From CALBPI01 sp039821605 (lineage in GTDB: Bacteria; Pseudomonadota; Gammaproteobacteria; Steroidobacterales; Woeseiaceae), in assembly GCA_039821605.1 (NCBI GenBank), contig JBCBNV010000004.1, positions 62,001-126,000 on the forward strand: DNA of 64,000 nucleotides, read 5' to 3'. Shown piece by piece: positions 34,771 to 43,184 of this stretch (position 1 is the stretch's first letter; each line of letters begins with the position of its first letter). The notes beneath the pieces are model-generated. The model had not been told where the DNA came from and searched no databases. It saw only the letters and a list, made by a program, of their open reading frames with translations. A program made the position numbers and the translations under genes.

Positions 34771-36003
34771 CTACGCAGGCCAGGTCTGGGCCGCGTCCTT
34801 CAATGACTGACTCGGGTCCGACAACACGTCGGCCGGAATGCGTGCGCCCGCCGCAACCGCGGGCTTCGAGAACAGAAATTCGCGCGGGCTGTTGACGGCG
34901 TCGACAGCGATGAGCCGGCCCTGCTTCAGGTAGAAGCACGCAAACTGACGCGAGTGGAGATCGCCTCGGACCACGGTCTGGTCATAGCCGTCCGTGAGCC
35001 CCACGATTTGCAGCTTGAGGTCGTACTGGTCCGACCAGAACCAGGGCACCTGCGCGTACTCGGTTGGCGTACCACTGAGTGTCGCGGCCACGGCCTTGGC
35101 CTGCTCCAGCGCGTTGGGTACTGACTCGAGCCGCAGCCGTCGGCCGAGTACGGGATTCGGATGATTGCAGCAGTCGCCGATGGCGTAGACGTCGTCGTGA
35201 CTCGTCTTGCAGTGGCCGTCGACAAGAATGCCGTTGTCGCAATCGAGCCCGGCCTCTTGCGCGAGCTCGACGTTGGGCACAACGCCGATACCGATAATCA
35301 CAAGGTCGGCTTCAAGACGGCCGCCGTCATTGAGCAGGGCGGCGCTCACGCAGTCCGAGCCCTCGAAACCCGAGACGCCGCAGTCGAGGTGAATGCGCAC
35401 GCCCGCGTCGGCATGCACACGGTGGTAGAAGTCGGAAATGTCGGGCGACACGACGCGCGACAACAGCCGCGATTGCGCCTCGACGAGGTGCACGTCGATG
35501 TCGTGCGCCACGGCCACAGCGGCCACTTCGAGCCCGATGTAGCCGCCGCCGACGATCACGAGGCGTTTGGCCGTCGCAAACTCGCCGCGGATGGCGTCAA
35601 CGTCCGCGGCCGTGCGCAGGTAGTGCACGCCCGGCAGTGACTCGCCGGGCACACCCAGAGTCCTCACGCGGCTGCCCGTCGCGAACACGAGCTTGTCCCA
35701 ACTGGCACGCGAGCCGTCGTCGAGCGCGACGGTCTTCGCCGCCACATCGACGGTTTGTACACGCCGGCCCAGCATCAGGTTGACGTCGGCCTCGGCGTAG
35801 AACGACTCGGGCTTCAGGAGCAGTCGCTCGGCGTCCAGTTCGCCCGCGAGATACTTCTTCGACAGCGGCGGCCGCTGGTAGGGCGCCATGGGCTCCTCGC
35901 CCACGAGGGTCACCGCGCCGGCGTGACCACCCTGGCGCAGCGAAACGGCGAGCTGACCGGCCGCGTGGCCGGCGCCGACAACGAGAACGTGATCGTCGGA
36001 CAT
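34771..36003 (-). CDS. FAD-dependent ferredoxin/rubredoxin reductase-type oxidoreductase
   Basis: 410 residues. It has an FAD Rossmann motif near the N-terminus (VLVVGAGHAAGQLA), PYQRPPLSKKYLAG typical of ferredoxin reductases of dioxygenase and P450 systems, an NAD Rossmann motif (RLVIVGGGYIGLEVA), YAIGDCCNHPNP at the FAD-binding end, and a C-terminal reductase domain. It would pass electrons from NAD(P)H to a [2Fe-2S] ferredoxin, but no ferredoxin or oxygenase gene is next to it. A short-chain dehydrogenase gene sits 3 bases upstream, so they likely form an operon. Confidence 0.85.
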   Translation of the reverse strand: MSDDHVLVVGAGHAAGQLAVSLRQGGHAGAVTLVGEEPMAPYQRPPLSKKYLAGELDAERLLLKPESFYAEADVNLMLGRRVQTVDVAAKTVALDDGSRASWDKLVFATGSRVRTLGVPGESLPGVHYLRTAADVDAIRGEFATAKRLVIVGGGYIGLEVAAVAVAHDIDVHLVEAQSRLLSRVVSPDISDFYHRVHADAGVRIHLDCGVSGFEGSDCVSAALLNDGGRLEADLVIIGIGVVPNVELAQEAGLDCDNGILVDGHCKTSHDDVYAIGDCCNHPNPVLGRRLRLESVPNALEQAKAVAATLSGTPTEYAQVPWFWSDQYDLKLQIVGLTDGYDQTVVRGDLHSRQFACFYLKQGRLIAVDAVNSPREFLFSKPAVAAGARIPADVLSDPSQSLKDAAQTWPA

Positions 36004-36006
36004 GGC

Positions 36007-36771
36007 CTACATCGCGCTGATGCCGCCGTCGATGCGCAGCTCGGAGCCCGTGACGAACTTCGATTCGTCGCTGGCGAGGTAGAGCACGCCGTAGGCGACG
36101 TCGTCGGGGTGACCCACACGGCCGAGCGGGATCTGGCTGCCGAGCCGGCCCAGCATGGCGTCGCGGTCGTTGCCATCACCCATGCCGTCGAGGATTGGGG
36201 TGTCGATAAATACGGGGTGCACCGAGTTACAGCGGATGTTGTTGCGCTTCTTCGCGCAGTCCAGCGCGATCGACTTGGACAGGTGACACACGGCGGCCTT
36301 GGCCGAGTTGTAGGCGGCGAAGTTGTAGCCCGCGATGATGCCCGCGATCGAGGAGATGTTGATGATGCTTCCGCCGCCCGACTCGGTCATGAGCGGCAGC
36401 GCGGCCTTGCAGCCGTAGAACACGGAGTCGACGTCGACGGCGTGCACGGCCCGCCAGTTCTCGACGGTCTCCTCGACCACGCCGCCCACGGAGCCGATGC
36501 CCGCGTTGTTGACGAGGATGTGCAGACCGCCGAGTTCGGCCGCGCGGGCCACGGCCGCGCGCCAGGCGTCGAGGTCTGTGACGTCGTGCGTCATGGCATA
36601 TGCCGAGCCGCCATCGGCCGTGATCGACTCGGCGACGCGGCTGACGCCGTCGCCGTTGATGTCGGTCGCAAGAACGATCGCGCCTTCACGCGCGAGCATC
36701 CGCGAAATGGCTTCCCCGAGTCCCTGTGCTGCGCCCGTAACGAGTGCAACCTTGCCTGCCACTCTGCCCAT
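36007..36771 (-). CDS. Short-chain dehydrogenase/reductase
   Basis: 254 residues of the classical SDR type. The NAD(P) loop is VTGAAQGLGEAI, with an acidic residue after beta-2 (ATDING) favouring NAD. NNAGIGS, the catalytic Ser in INISSIAG, and Tyr/Lys in AAYNSAKAAV are all present. The C-terminal IPLGRVGHPDDVAYGVLYLASDES and GGISAM resemble cyclopentanol/3-alpha-hydroxysteroid-type SDRs. The substrate is unknown. It is transcribed with the ferredoxin reductase-like gene and divergent from the quinone oxidoreductase. Confidence 0.87.
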   Translation of the reverse strand: MGRVAGKVALVTGAAQGLGEAISRMLAREGAIVLATDINGDGVSRVAESITADGGSAYAMTHDVTDLDAWRAAVARAAELGGLHILVNNAGIGSVGGVVEETVENWRAVHAVDVDSVFYGCKAALPLMTESGGGSIINISSIAGIIAGYNFAAYNSAKAAVCHLSKSIALDCAKKRNNIRCNSVHPVFIDTPILDGMGDGNDRDAMLGRLGSQIPLGRVGHPDDVAYGVLYLASDESKFVTGSELRIDGGISAM

Positions 36772-36842
36772 GGTGATCGATTCCGGCCCAAAACGGCTGG
36801 TATTGTACGGGCAGCCCGAACCCCCTGCAGCGGAGTTTCCCC

Positions 36843-37847
36843 ATGGCCGGCGATGCCACCGAAACCACCCAGGCCATTCGCGTCGACGCGTTTGGTGGCC
36901 CCGAAGCGCTGGACTGGCGCACCGTGCCGCTCGCCCCGCCCGGGCCCGGCGAGGTGCGCGTGCGGCACACGGCCATCGGCATCAATTTCATCGACACCTA
37001 TCACCGCAGCGGGCTCTACCCGCTGACGTTACCCACGGGCCTCGGCGGTGAGGCGGCCGGGGTTGTCGAGGCACTCGGACCCGATGTCGACGGCTGGCAG
37101 ATCGGGCAACGCATTGCCTACCTGGGGCGTCAGCCCACCGATGCCTACAGCGAGCGACGCAATGTTCCCGCCGAGTGGCTCGTGCCACTGCCCGACGCCA
37201 TCGACGACGACACGGGTGCATCGGTCCTGCTCAAGGGCCTGACCGCCTGGTTCCTGCTGCACGAATGCGACGCGGTGGCGCCCGGCGACGTGATCCTCGT
37301 GCACGCCGCGAGCGGCGGTGTGGGGCAGTTGCTCACGCAGTGGGCGGCGGCGCTGGGTGCAGAGATTATCGGTATCGTTGGCAGCGACGAGAAAGCCGCG
37401 CTGGCGCGACACAATGGCTGCCATCACGTGCTGCACGCTGACCCGGCCACCCAGGCCGAGCGTGTCCGCGCGCTGACCGATGGCGTGGGTGTGCGCGTGG
37501 TCTATGACTCCGTGGGCAAGGACACCTTCATTGCGTCGCTCGACTGCCTGGCACCGCGTGGGCTCATGGTGAGCTACGGCAATGCGAGTGGCGCCGTGCC
37601 GCCTGTGGCGCCCCTCGAGCTCGCGCAGCGCGGGTCGCTCGTCCTGACGCGGCCTGTGTTGTTTGATTTCATTGCTGACCCCGAAGTCAGGCGTGCGGCC
37701 GTTGCCACGCTATTTGAGCGCATTGCGGATGGCACGCTGTCCGTGCGTGTGGGGCAACGCTTTGCGCTGGCCGATGCGGCCGATGCGCACCGCGCGCTGG
37801 AGTCGCGCGCCACGATCGGCGCCACGGTGCTCGTGCCCGACGCCTAG
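36843..37847 (+). CDS. qorA: NADPH:quinone oxidoreductase (zinc-free MDR family)
   Basis: 334 residues, QOR1-type medium-chain reductase without zinc ligands. It starts with the usual IRVDAFGGPEALDWR, has GINFIDTYHRSGLYP, LPTGLGGEAAGVVEALG, KGLTAWFLL and the NADPH loop HAASGGVGQLLTQWA. It reduces quinones, probably by one-electron transfer. Its stop shares bases with the stop of convergent sodX (CTAG at 37844-37847). Confidence 0.9.
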   Translation: MAGDATETTQAIRVDAFGGPEALDWRTVPLAPPGPGEVRVRHTAIGINFIDTYHRSGLYPLTLPTGLGGEAAGVVEALGPDVDGWQIGQRIAYLGRQPTDAYSERRNVPAEWLVPLPDAIDDDTGASVLLKGLTAWFLLHECDAVAPGDVILVHAASGGVGQLLTQWAAALGAEIIGIVGSDEKAALARHNGCHHVLHADPATQAERVRALTDGVGVRVVYDSVGKDTFIASLDCLAPRGLMVSYGNASGAVPPVAPLELAQRGSLVLTRPVLFDFIADPEVRRAAVATLFERIADGTLSVRVGQRFALADAADAHRALESRATIGATVLVPDA

Positions 37848-38155
37848 ACGCGGCGCAGGCCACCCCGCGCCCGGATGACAAGCCGGGCACGGTGCGTGAT
37901 GCAGTCGATGGGCACGTCGCCGAGGCTCGACGACTCGCTGCCCGTCACCCCATCGCTGTCGAGACGCACGCTGTCGCCGTCAACGCCGGCAATGCGCTTG
38001 ATAATGGGGCCGAAGTGGGGGTGTTGCGCGCAGACGATGGCGCGGGTGTCGAGCCGCCGCACGGCGTGCGGGCCGATGCGGCGGCCGATCACGAAGTCGC
38101 CGTCACCGAGTGTCGGCAGCATGCTGCGGCCGCGCACCCGGAACAGCTTGAACAT
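37844..38155 (-). CDS. sodX: Nickel superoxide dismutase maturation protease (S26-like)
   Basis: 103 residues. The catalytic Ser lies in VRGRSMLPTLGDGDFVIG and the general-base Lys in IIKRIAGVDGD, the S26/S24 signal-peptidase dyad. It lacks a long membrane anchor. It sits 6 bases after sodN, the invariant partner position, and would cut the NiSOD propeptide to expose His1 so that nickel can bind. The shared CTAG puts its stop against that of qorA on the other strand. Confidence 0.87.
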   Translation of the reverse strand: MFKLFRVRGRSMLPTLGDGDFVIGRRIGPHAVRRLDTRAIVCAQHPHFGPIIKRIAGVDGDSVRLDSDGVTGSESSSLGDVPIDCITHRARLVIRARGGLRRV

Positions 38156-38161
38156 ACCCGG

Positions 38162-38659
38162 TCAGAGGGCCGGGTAAACAGTCTCTAGGCCGGGCTTGTA
38201 GGGGGCGGCAGCACGCTTGGTTTCGACGCCCTTGGTGGCCCAGAACATCTCGGCGAACTCATTGCAAAGCTCGTGCAGCGCGACGGCGTCGTCACGGCTC
38301 ACACCCTGCTTGGCCTTGCTGCCCGTGAGCATGATGTTGTGCACAAGCTCGTGGGCATTCGGGTAGGCCTCGAACTGCGGCGCCTTGAGGTAGTCGCCCC
38401 AGATGATGCGCACTTCGTGCTTGACGATTTCCGCGTGCTTTTCCTTCATCGCCACAGCGCGGGCCATGGTGTTGTGGTAGACGAGCGGGTTGTCGGGCTT
38501 GTGGCCTTCGAGCTCTTCCATGATGTCGATCATGCGCACCACGGTGAGCGACGCGATGAGCAGGTGCGCCGGATCGTAGATGGCGCAGGGTACGTCGCAG
38601 TGCGCGTCAACGTCGGTGGCCTGGTCGGCGGCGAGGGTGTCAATGAGGGTGTGTAACAC
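38162..38659 (-). CDS. sodN: Nickel-containing superoxide dismutase
   Basis: 165 residues from GTG at 38659, selected because GGGAG stands about 6 bases before it; a 22-codon longer form from ATG 38725 has no such support. Residues 1-19 are a propeptide ending ATDVDA. The mature protein then begins HCDVPCAIYDPA, the Ni hook with His1, Cys2 and Cys6. The four-helix bundle follows (HKPDNPLVYHNTMARAV, KHEVRIIWGDYLK). It dismutates superoxide in the cytoplasm. It lies 43 bases below the RND exporter gene and may share its transcript. Confidence 0.92.
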   Translation of the reverse strand: MLHTLIDTLAADQATDVDAHCDVPCAIYDPAHLLIASLTVVRMIDIMEELEGHKPDNPLVYHNTMARAVAMKEKHAEIVKHEVRIIWGDYLKAPQFEAYPNAHELVHNIMLTGSKAKQGVSRDDAVALHELCNEFAEMFWATKGVETKRAAAPYKPGLETVYPAL

Positions 38660-38702
38660 GACGGTCTCCCATGAAACGTGGTGCAAAAAAAACGGTGAAG
38701 AA

Positions 38703-41036
38703 TCAGTGCGGCGAGTGTGCCTCAATCGCCGGATCAGTGCGAGCGCCGAACCGCTCGTCGAGCCACACGACGAGCGCGGGCAGCATGAGCAGGTCGTAGA
38801 TCACCGCGGACGAGACGACGATGGCGATCATGACACCCGAGGTCACGTTGAGATTGAAGTCTGAAGTGGCCAGCACGAGGAATCCGGCCGCAAGCGTGAT
38901 GGAGGTGACGATGAGTGCGCGGGCGACGGTGGCGATGGCGTAGTGCATGGCCTGCTCGGGTGTACGCCCGAGCACGCGGCGCGCGTGCAGGTACTTCGTC
39001 AGCAGGTAGACCGTGTCGTCGACGACGATGCCGATCGTCATGCTGAACACCACGGCGGCTGCGAGGTTGATGTGGCCGACGAGCAACCCCCAGATGCCGA
39101 AGGCGATGGCCGCGGGCAGCAGATTCGGGATCAGGCTCATAAGCCCGAACTTCAGAGACTGCAGCGTCAGTGTCAGCGTGATCGTGATGAGGCCGAGCGC
39201 AATGAGCGAGCCTGCGAGCATGGCGTTGATGTTGCGTTGCCCGATGTTTGCCCAGGACACGTCGGCGCCCGCGCCCACGGTGGCGATCTCGGGCATGTTC
39301 TCGGCAAGCCAGGCGTTGGCGCGCGCCTCGAGGTCGACGATGCCGCTCGTACGTTCGCCGCCGATGCGAACGTCAATGCGCATCTTGGACTTGTCGAAGC
39401 TGAGCTGGTTGTTGAGGTCGAGCCCGAACGGCAAAGACAACTCGTAGAGCAGCAGGTACTGCGCGGCCAGCTCAGCCGAGTCGGGCAACACGCGCCACTC
39501 GGGGTCGTCATCGTGCAGGTCTTCGTTGAGCCGTTTGAGCGTCTCCGTGAAGCCCGCGACGTAAATCACCTCTGGCTGCTCGCGCGCCCAGTCCATGAAC
39601 CGTTCGACCTGGCGCAGGTACCTGGGGTCGGTGACGCCATTGGGCCGACGGCTGTCGAACGAGAAACTCATGACGAACGGGCCGGTCAGGTTGTCGATTG
39701 TGAAGTCGGCGGCCTGCCGCAACGGCAGGTCCGTCGAGAAGTACTCGATGAAGTCGTCCTCGAGCGAGTTGCGCGGTGCAAAACTGACGATGACCAGCGC
39801 CACGGCAGCGGCGGCGAGCCCGAAGACGCGGCGCCTTGCGATCAGCGTGTCGGCGAGCCGCGTCATGAGCTGCTCGCTTTTGTGACTGACCTGCCGGAAC
39901 GGCAGCACCCGGAGCAGCCAGGGCAAAAACGCGAGCGTCGACAGCAGCGCCATGACCACGCCGAACGCGACGATGTTGCCGAGGTCGCGGAACGGTGGCA
40001 CCTCGCTGTAGTTGAGTCCCAGAAAGCCGATACCCGTGGTCAGCGTGGTGAGCAGGATGGGCTGGAGGTTCATGCGCAACGCCGCGAAGATCGAGGCGTC
40101 GCGCGCCTCGCCGCCGCGGTAACGCGCGAGGAAGATCGAGAGCATGTGCACGGCGTCGGCCACAGCCAGCGTCATCACGATGCTGGGTACAGCGACCGTG
40201 GCCGCGTTGAGCCGAAAGCCCAGATAGCCGGCGAGCCCCAGCGTGGCGACGATGCTCGTGGCGACCACGGCCAGGATCGCGATCGTTGCCGAGACCGAGC
40301 GCAGCGCCAGTGTGAGGATCGTGATGACGATGACGACCACGATGGGAATGAAGCGGTAGAAGTCGTTGATCGACAGCTCGTCAAAGGTCTGATCACCGAC
40401 GGCGGACCCGAGCAGGTAGAGATCGATGTCGGGGTACTCGGCTGCGAGTTGCGCCCTGAGGTCGCGCGCGTAGCCCGCGATCTCGGGCACCGCGAGCGTG
40501 TCGTCCTCGGGCATGTTCAGAAACACGTTGACGGCCGCGACATGGCCCGACAGCGAGACCCAGCGGTAGACGAGCTCGGGTTCCGACAACGCGATCTCCC
40601 GGATCGCGCTCAGACGCTCTGGTGTCAGTGCCTCATCAACGGGAATCAGGTCCGCGACGCGCAACTCGTCGTCGCTGGCCTCCGTGTGCTGATAGTTGGC
40701 GAGCGAGTCGACGCGGCGCGCATAGGGAATGCGCCAGCCCTCATCGGTGAGCCGGTGCAGCAGATCCGCAGCGCGTGGTGTAAAGACATCGCCCGAGTCA
40801 GGCGCGATGACGAACATGACGTTGTCGGTGCGCCCGTAGTCGCGTTGCAGCGCCTGTTCCGCAATGTAGTTGGGATTGTCGTCGTCGAAGAAGATCGAGT
40901 CGTCCGTCTCGAGCTTGAGCTGCGTCATCCCGATTCCCGCCGCGATGCAGGCGAGCAGCCCGACAATCGCAACCGTCCCGGCGCGGTCGACGAGCCACCG
41001 GCAGAACCGGTCTGCAGTGGCGCTCGCGCGCGACAT
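38703..41036 (-). CDS. RND-superfamily (MMPL/HpnN-like) exporter
   Basis: 777 residues in two homologous halves, each with one helix, a large periplasmic loop and five helices. Typical sequences are DDSIFFDDDNPNY after helix 1, VPSIVMTLAVADAVHMLSIF and, in the second half, MTIGIVVDDTVYLLTKYLHARR, with the membrane Asp residues for proton relay. It resembles proton-driven hydrophobe and lipid exporters rather than tripartite AcrB pumps, and no membrane-fusion protein gene is adjacent. Its ATG overlaps the stop of the CsaA-like gene by one base. Confidence 0.88.
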   Translation of the reverse strand: MSRASATADRFCRWLVDRAGTVAIVGLLACIAAGIGMTQLKLETDDSIFFDDDNPNYIAEQALQRDYGRTDNVMFVIAPDSGDVFTPRAADLLHRLTDEGWRIPYARRVDSLANYQHTEASDDELRVADLIPVDEALTPERLSAIREIALSEPELVYRWVSLSGHVAAVNVFLNMPEDDTLAVPEIAGYARDLRAQLAAEYPDIDLYLLGSAVGDQTFDELSINDFYRFIPIVVVIVITILTLALRSVSATIAILAVVATSIVATLGLAGYLGFRLNAATVAVPSIVMTLAVADAVHMLSIFLARYRGGEARDASIFAALRMNLQPILLTTLTTGIGFLGLNYSEVPPFRDLGNIVAFGVVMALLSTLAFLPWLLRVLPFRQVSHKSEQLMTRLADTLIARRRVFGLAAAAVALVIVSFAPRNSLEDDFIEYFSTDLPLRQAADFTIDNLTGPFVMSFSFDSRRPNGVTDPRYLRQVERFMDWAREQPEVIYVAGFTETLKRLNEDLHDDDPEWRVLPDSAELAAQYLLLYELSLPFGLDLNNQLSFDKSKMRIDVRIGGERTSGIVDLEARANAWLAENMPEIATVGAGADVSWANIGQRNINAMLAGSLIALGLITITLTLTLQSLKFGLMSLIPNLLPAAIAFGIWGLLVGHINLAAAVVFSMTIGIVVDDTVYLLTKYLHARRVLGRTPEQAMHYAIATVARALIVTSITLAAGFLVLATSDFNLNVTSGVMIAIVVSSAVIYDLLMLPALVVWLDERFGARTDPAIEAHSPH

Positions 41037-41383
41037 CAGGCGAGTCGGGTGCCGTCGGGGACGGCCTGGTCGGGTACCGCGAGCACCACGTCGCCATCGG
41101 CGTCATGGAAGCCCGTGACGAGGCACTGCGATCGCAGCGGGCCGATCTGCTTGGGCGGGAAGTTGACCACGGCGACAACCTGGCGCCCGAAGAGCGCCTC
41201 GGGTGTGTAGTGCGCCGTGATCTGCGCGCTCGACTTGAGCACGCCCCTGGGCTCGCCAAAATCGACGTGCAGAATGTAGGCGGGCTTGCGCGCCGCGGGA
41301 AATGGCTCGGCGCCGACGACAGTGCCGACGCGAATCTCGACGCGCTCGAAGTCCTGCCAGCTGATCGTGTCGGAGTCGCTCAT
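41036..41383 (-). CDS. csaA: tRNA-binding OB-fold protein (CsaA/Trbp-like)
   Basis: 115 residues from ATG at 41383; a 21-codon upstream extension is unlike the family. It is an EMAPII/Arc1p-type OB fold: DFERVEIRVGTVVGAEPFPAARKPAYILHVDFG and VVAVVNFPPKQIGPLRSQCLVTGF. CsaA binds tRNA and can act as a chaperone. It is the first gene of the string csaA-RND-sodN-sodX. The functional link to the exporter is unclear. Confidence 0.88.
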   Translation of the reverse strand: MSDSDTISWQDFERVEIRVGTVVGAEPFPAARKPAYILHVDFGEPRGVLKSSAQITAHYTPEALFGRQVVAVVNFPPKQIGPLRSQCLVTGFHDADGDVVLAVPDQAVPDGTRLA

Positions 41384-41488
41384 GGTGTGCTCATTGTATG
41401 TGCCGCCGCCTGCCAGCGTCATCGTCATTGCTGCGGTTCGACCCAAAGCGGCGTATGGTTGCGGGCCCGCGCACAGGAGAAGCTCGAC

Positions 41489-41890
41489 ATGGCTTTCGCA
41501 CGCATCGTTCTTGGTGTCATCGGGCTCGGTACGCTCGGTTTTGGCGTGTACGCCTTTACCCGGCCAGAGTCGCTGGCCGAAGTCGTGGCACTGACGGCAA
41601 CAGCGCCCGAAGGCTTCACGGAGCTGCGCGCGTTCTACGGCGGCGTTGAGTTCGGCCTTGCCGCATTCTGGCTCGGCGCCGCATTCAGCAAGACGCTGGT
41701 GCGCCCGGCCCTGCTCTCGATGTTTGCCGTCTGGGCGCTCGTTGCCGCAGCACGCGGGGTCGGCATCCTCATGGACGATACGGCAACAAATTTCATGCTC
41801 ATCGCGCTCGTCACCGAAGCGTTGTCGGCGCTGCTCGCCGCGGCGGGCTTACTCAGCCTGCGAGCCACTGACGCGTCGCAGGCTGCCTGA
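41489..41890 (+). CDS. DUF4345 membrane protein
   Basis: 133 residues from ATG at 41489, with a strong AGGAGAAG Shine-Dalgarno. Four hydrophobic helices are visible: FARIVLGVIGLGTLGFGVYAF, FYGGVEFGLAAFWLGAAF, LSMFAVWALVAAARGVGIL and FMLIALVTEALSALLAAAGLLSL. This pattern fits the DUF4345 family. It is divergent from csaA and its last 38 bases overlap the 3' end of the convergent MATE gene. Function unknown. Confidence 0.75.
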   Translation: MAFARIVLGVIGLGTLGFGVYAFTRPESLAEVVALTATAPEGFTELRAFYGGVEFGLAAFWLGAAFSKTLVRPALLSMFAVWALVAAARGVGILMDDTATNFMLIALVTEALSALLAAAGLLSLRATDASQAA

Positions 41891-43184
41891 GCCCCAGCTG
41901 CCAGGCCGCAAACATGCCGACGCCCCGCGCGGCCATGAACAACATGAATGCCAGCCAGAGGCCATGGTTGCCCAGCGGCAGCGCAAAGTACCAGGCGGGC
42001 AGGAACACGAATGCGGCGGCGGCCAGCATCACGTTACGCATTCGCCGGGCCCAGGTTGTGCCCACGAAGACGCCATCGTAGACAAAGCTCCAGACGCTCA
42101 CGACGGGCGACAGAATCATCCATGGTAGATAGCGATCGGCTGCGGCGCGCACGTCGGGCAGGTCGGTCAGCACGCCGATGAGCAGACCGCCACCGAGCCA
42201 GAAGGCCAATGAGAAACCAGCGGCCACGATGCCTGACCACGCGAGCGTCAGGCGTACGGCGCGCAGCAACCCCTGGCGGTCGCGGGCGCCCCAGGCTCGC
42301 CCGACAAGTGCCTCGGCCGCGTGTGCCAGGCCATCGAGCGCGTAGGACAGCAGGTGCTGAAGATTCATGAGTAGCGCGTTGGCGGCCAGCACCGTGGCGC
42401 CGAAGCGCGCGCCCTGCGCAGTGACGAAGGCCAGCGTGCCCACGAGCGCCAGCGTGCGGACGAAGATGTTGGCGTTGACCGAGAAGAACCGGGCGTAGTT
42501 AGCGGGTTGCCAGAGCGTGCCGCGGTCCATGCTGCCGCCGCGCTGCGCGAGCGCGCGGCGCGCGGCCGCGATACCGACCACAGCGCCCAGCGTCTCGGCG
42601 ATCACCGACGCCGCGGCGACGCCGTCCGTGGCCATGCCCATGACGTTCACGAAGACGAGGTCGAGCACGATGTTCGTGAGATTGATCGTGAGCACAATGA
42701 TGAGCGGCACGCGCGTGTTCGACAGGCCGATAAACCAGCCGATGAGCGCGAAGTTCAGCAGCGTGGCCGGTGCGCCCCAAACGCGGATATCGAAGTAGGT
42801 GCGGGCCTGGTATTCGGCGCCCTGCGCGCCCTCGAACAGGTACATCGCGAGCGTGGCGACAGGCTGCTGGATGAGAATGATGATCGTGCCGAGCGCGAGT
42901 GCGACGATGCCGGCCTGCCAGAGCGTTTCGCGCAGGCCCGAGTCGTCGCCCGCGCCGAACTGCTGCGCGGCGATACCTGTGGTGCCCATGCGCAGAAAAT
43001 TGAACCCGATGAACAGCAGGCTGAAGATGGCGCCGCCCAGGGCGACGCCCGCCAGGAAGTCAGGGCTATCGAGGTGGCCCAGAACGCCTGAGTCGACCAT
43101 GGCCAGCATCGGCACCGAGACATTCGAGATGATCATCGGTACCGCGATACGCCAGATCGAGGCGCTGTCGACGGGTTGGGTCAG
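41853..43184 (-). CDS. MATE-family efflux protein (DinF-like)
   Basis: 443 residues if begun at CTG 43184. The first ATG (43136) starts inside helix 1 and would drop SIWRIAVP, which matches the DinF N-terminal segment (RIALPMI-like). No ATG, GTG or TTG lies between the upstream in-frame TAA and that ATG. The CTG overlaps the gcdH stop as CTGA. Twelve helices in two halves are visible, with MVDSGVLGHLDSP and LRMGTTGIAAQQFGAG near the start. It would export cationic compounds using Na+ or H+. It overlaps the DUF4345 gene by 38 bases at the 3' end. Confidence 0.82.
   Translation of the reverse strand: MTQPVDSASIWRIAVPMIISNVSVPMLAMVDSGVLGHLDSPDFLAGVALGGAIFSLLFIGFNFLRMGTTGIAAQQFGAGDDSGLRETLWQAGIVALALGTIIILIQQPVATLAMYLFEGAQGAEYQARTYFDIRVWGAPATLLNFALIGWFIGLSNTRVPLIIVLTINLTNIVLDLVFVNVMGMATDGVAAASVIAETLGAVVGIAAARRALAQRGGSMDRGTLWQPANYARFFSVNANIFVRTLALVGTLAFVTAQGARFGATVLAANALLMNLQHLLSYALDGLAHAAEALVGRAWGARDRQGLLRAVRLTLAWSGIVAAGFSLAFWLGGGLLIGVLTDLPDVRAAADRYLPWMILSPVVSVWSFVYDGVFVGTTWARRMRNVMLAAAAFVFLPAWYFALPLGNHGLWLAFMLFMAARGVGMFAAWQLGLRQPATRQWLAG

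Noticed and set aside
38943..41210. 755-codon open frame opposite the RND exporter
   Set aside because: It mirrors the high-GC codon pattern of the exporter, has no domain, no ribosome site and low-complexity Arg/His/Asp-rich sequence.
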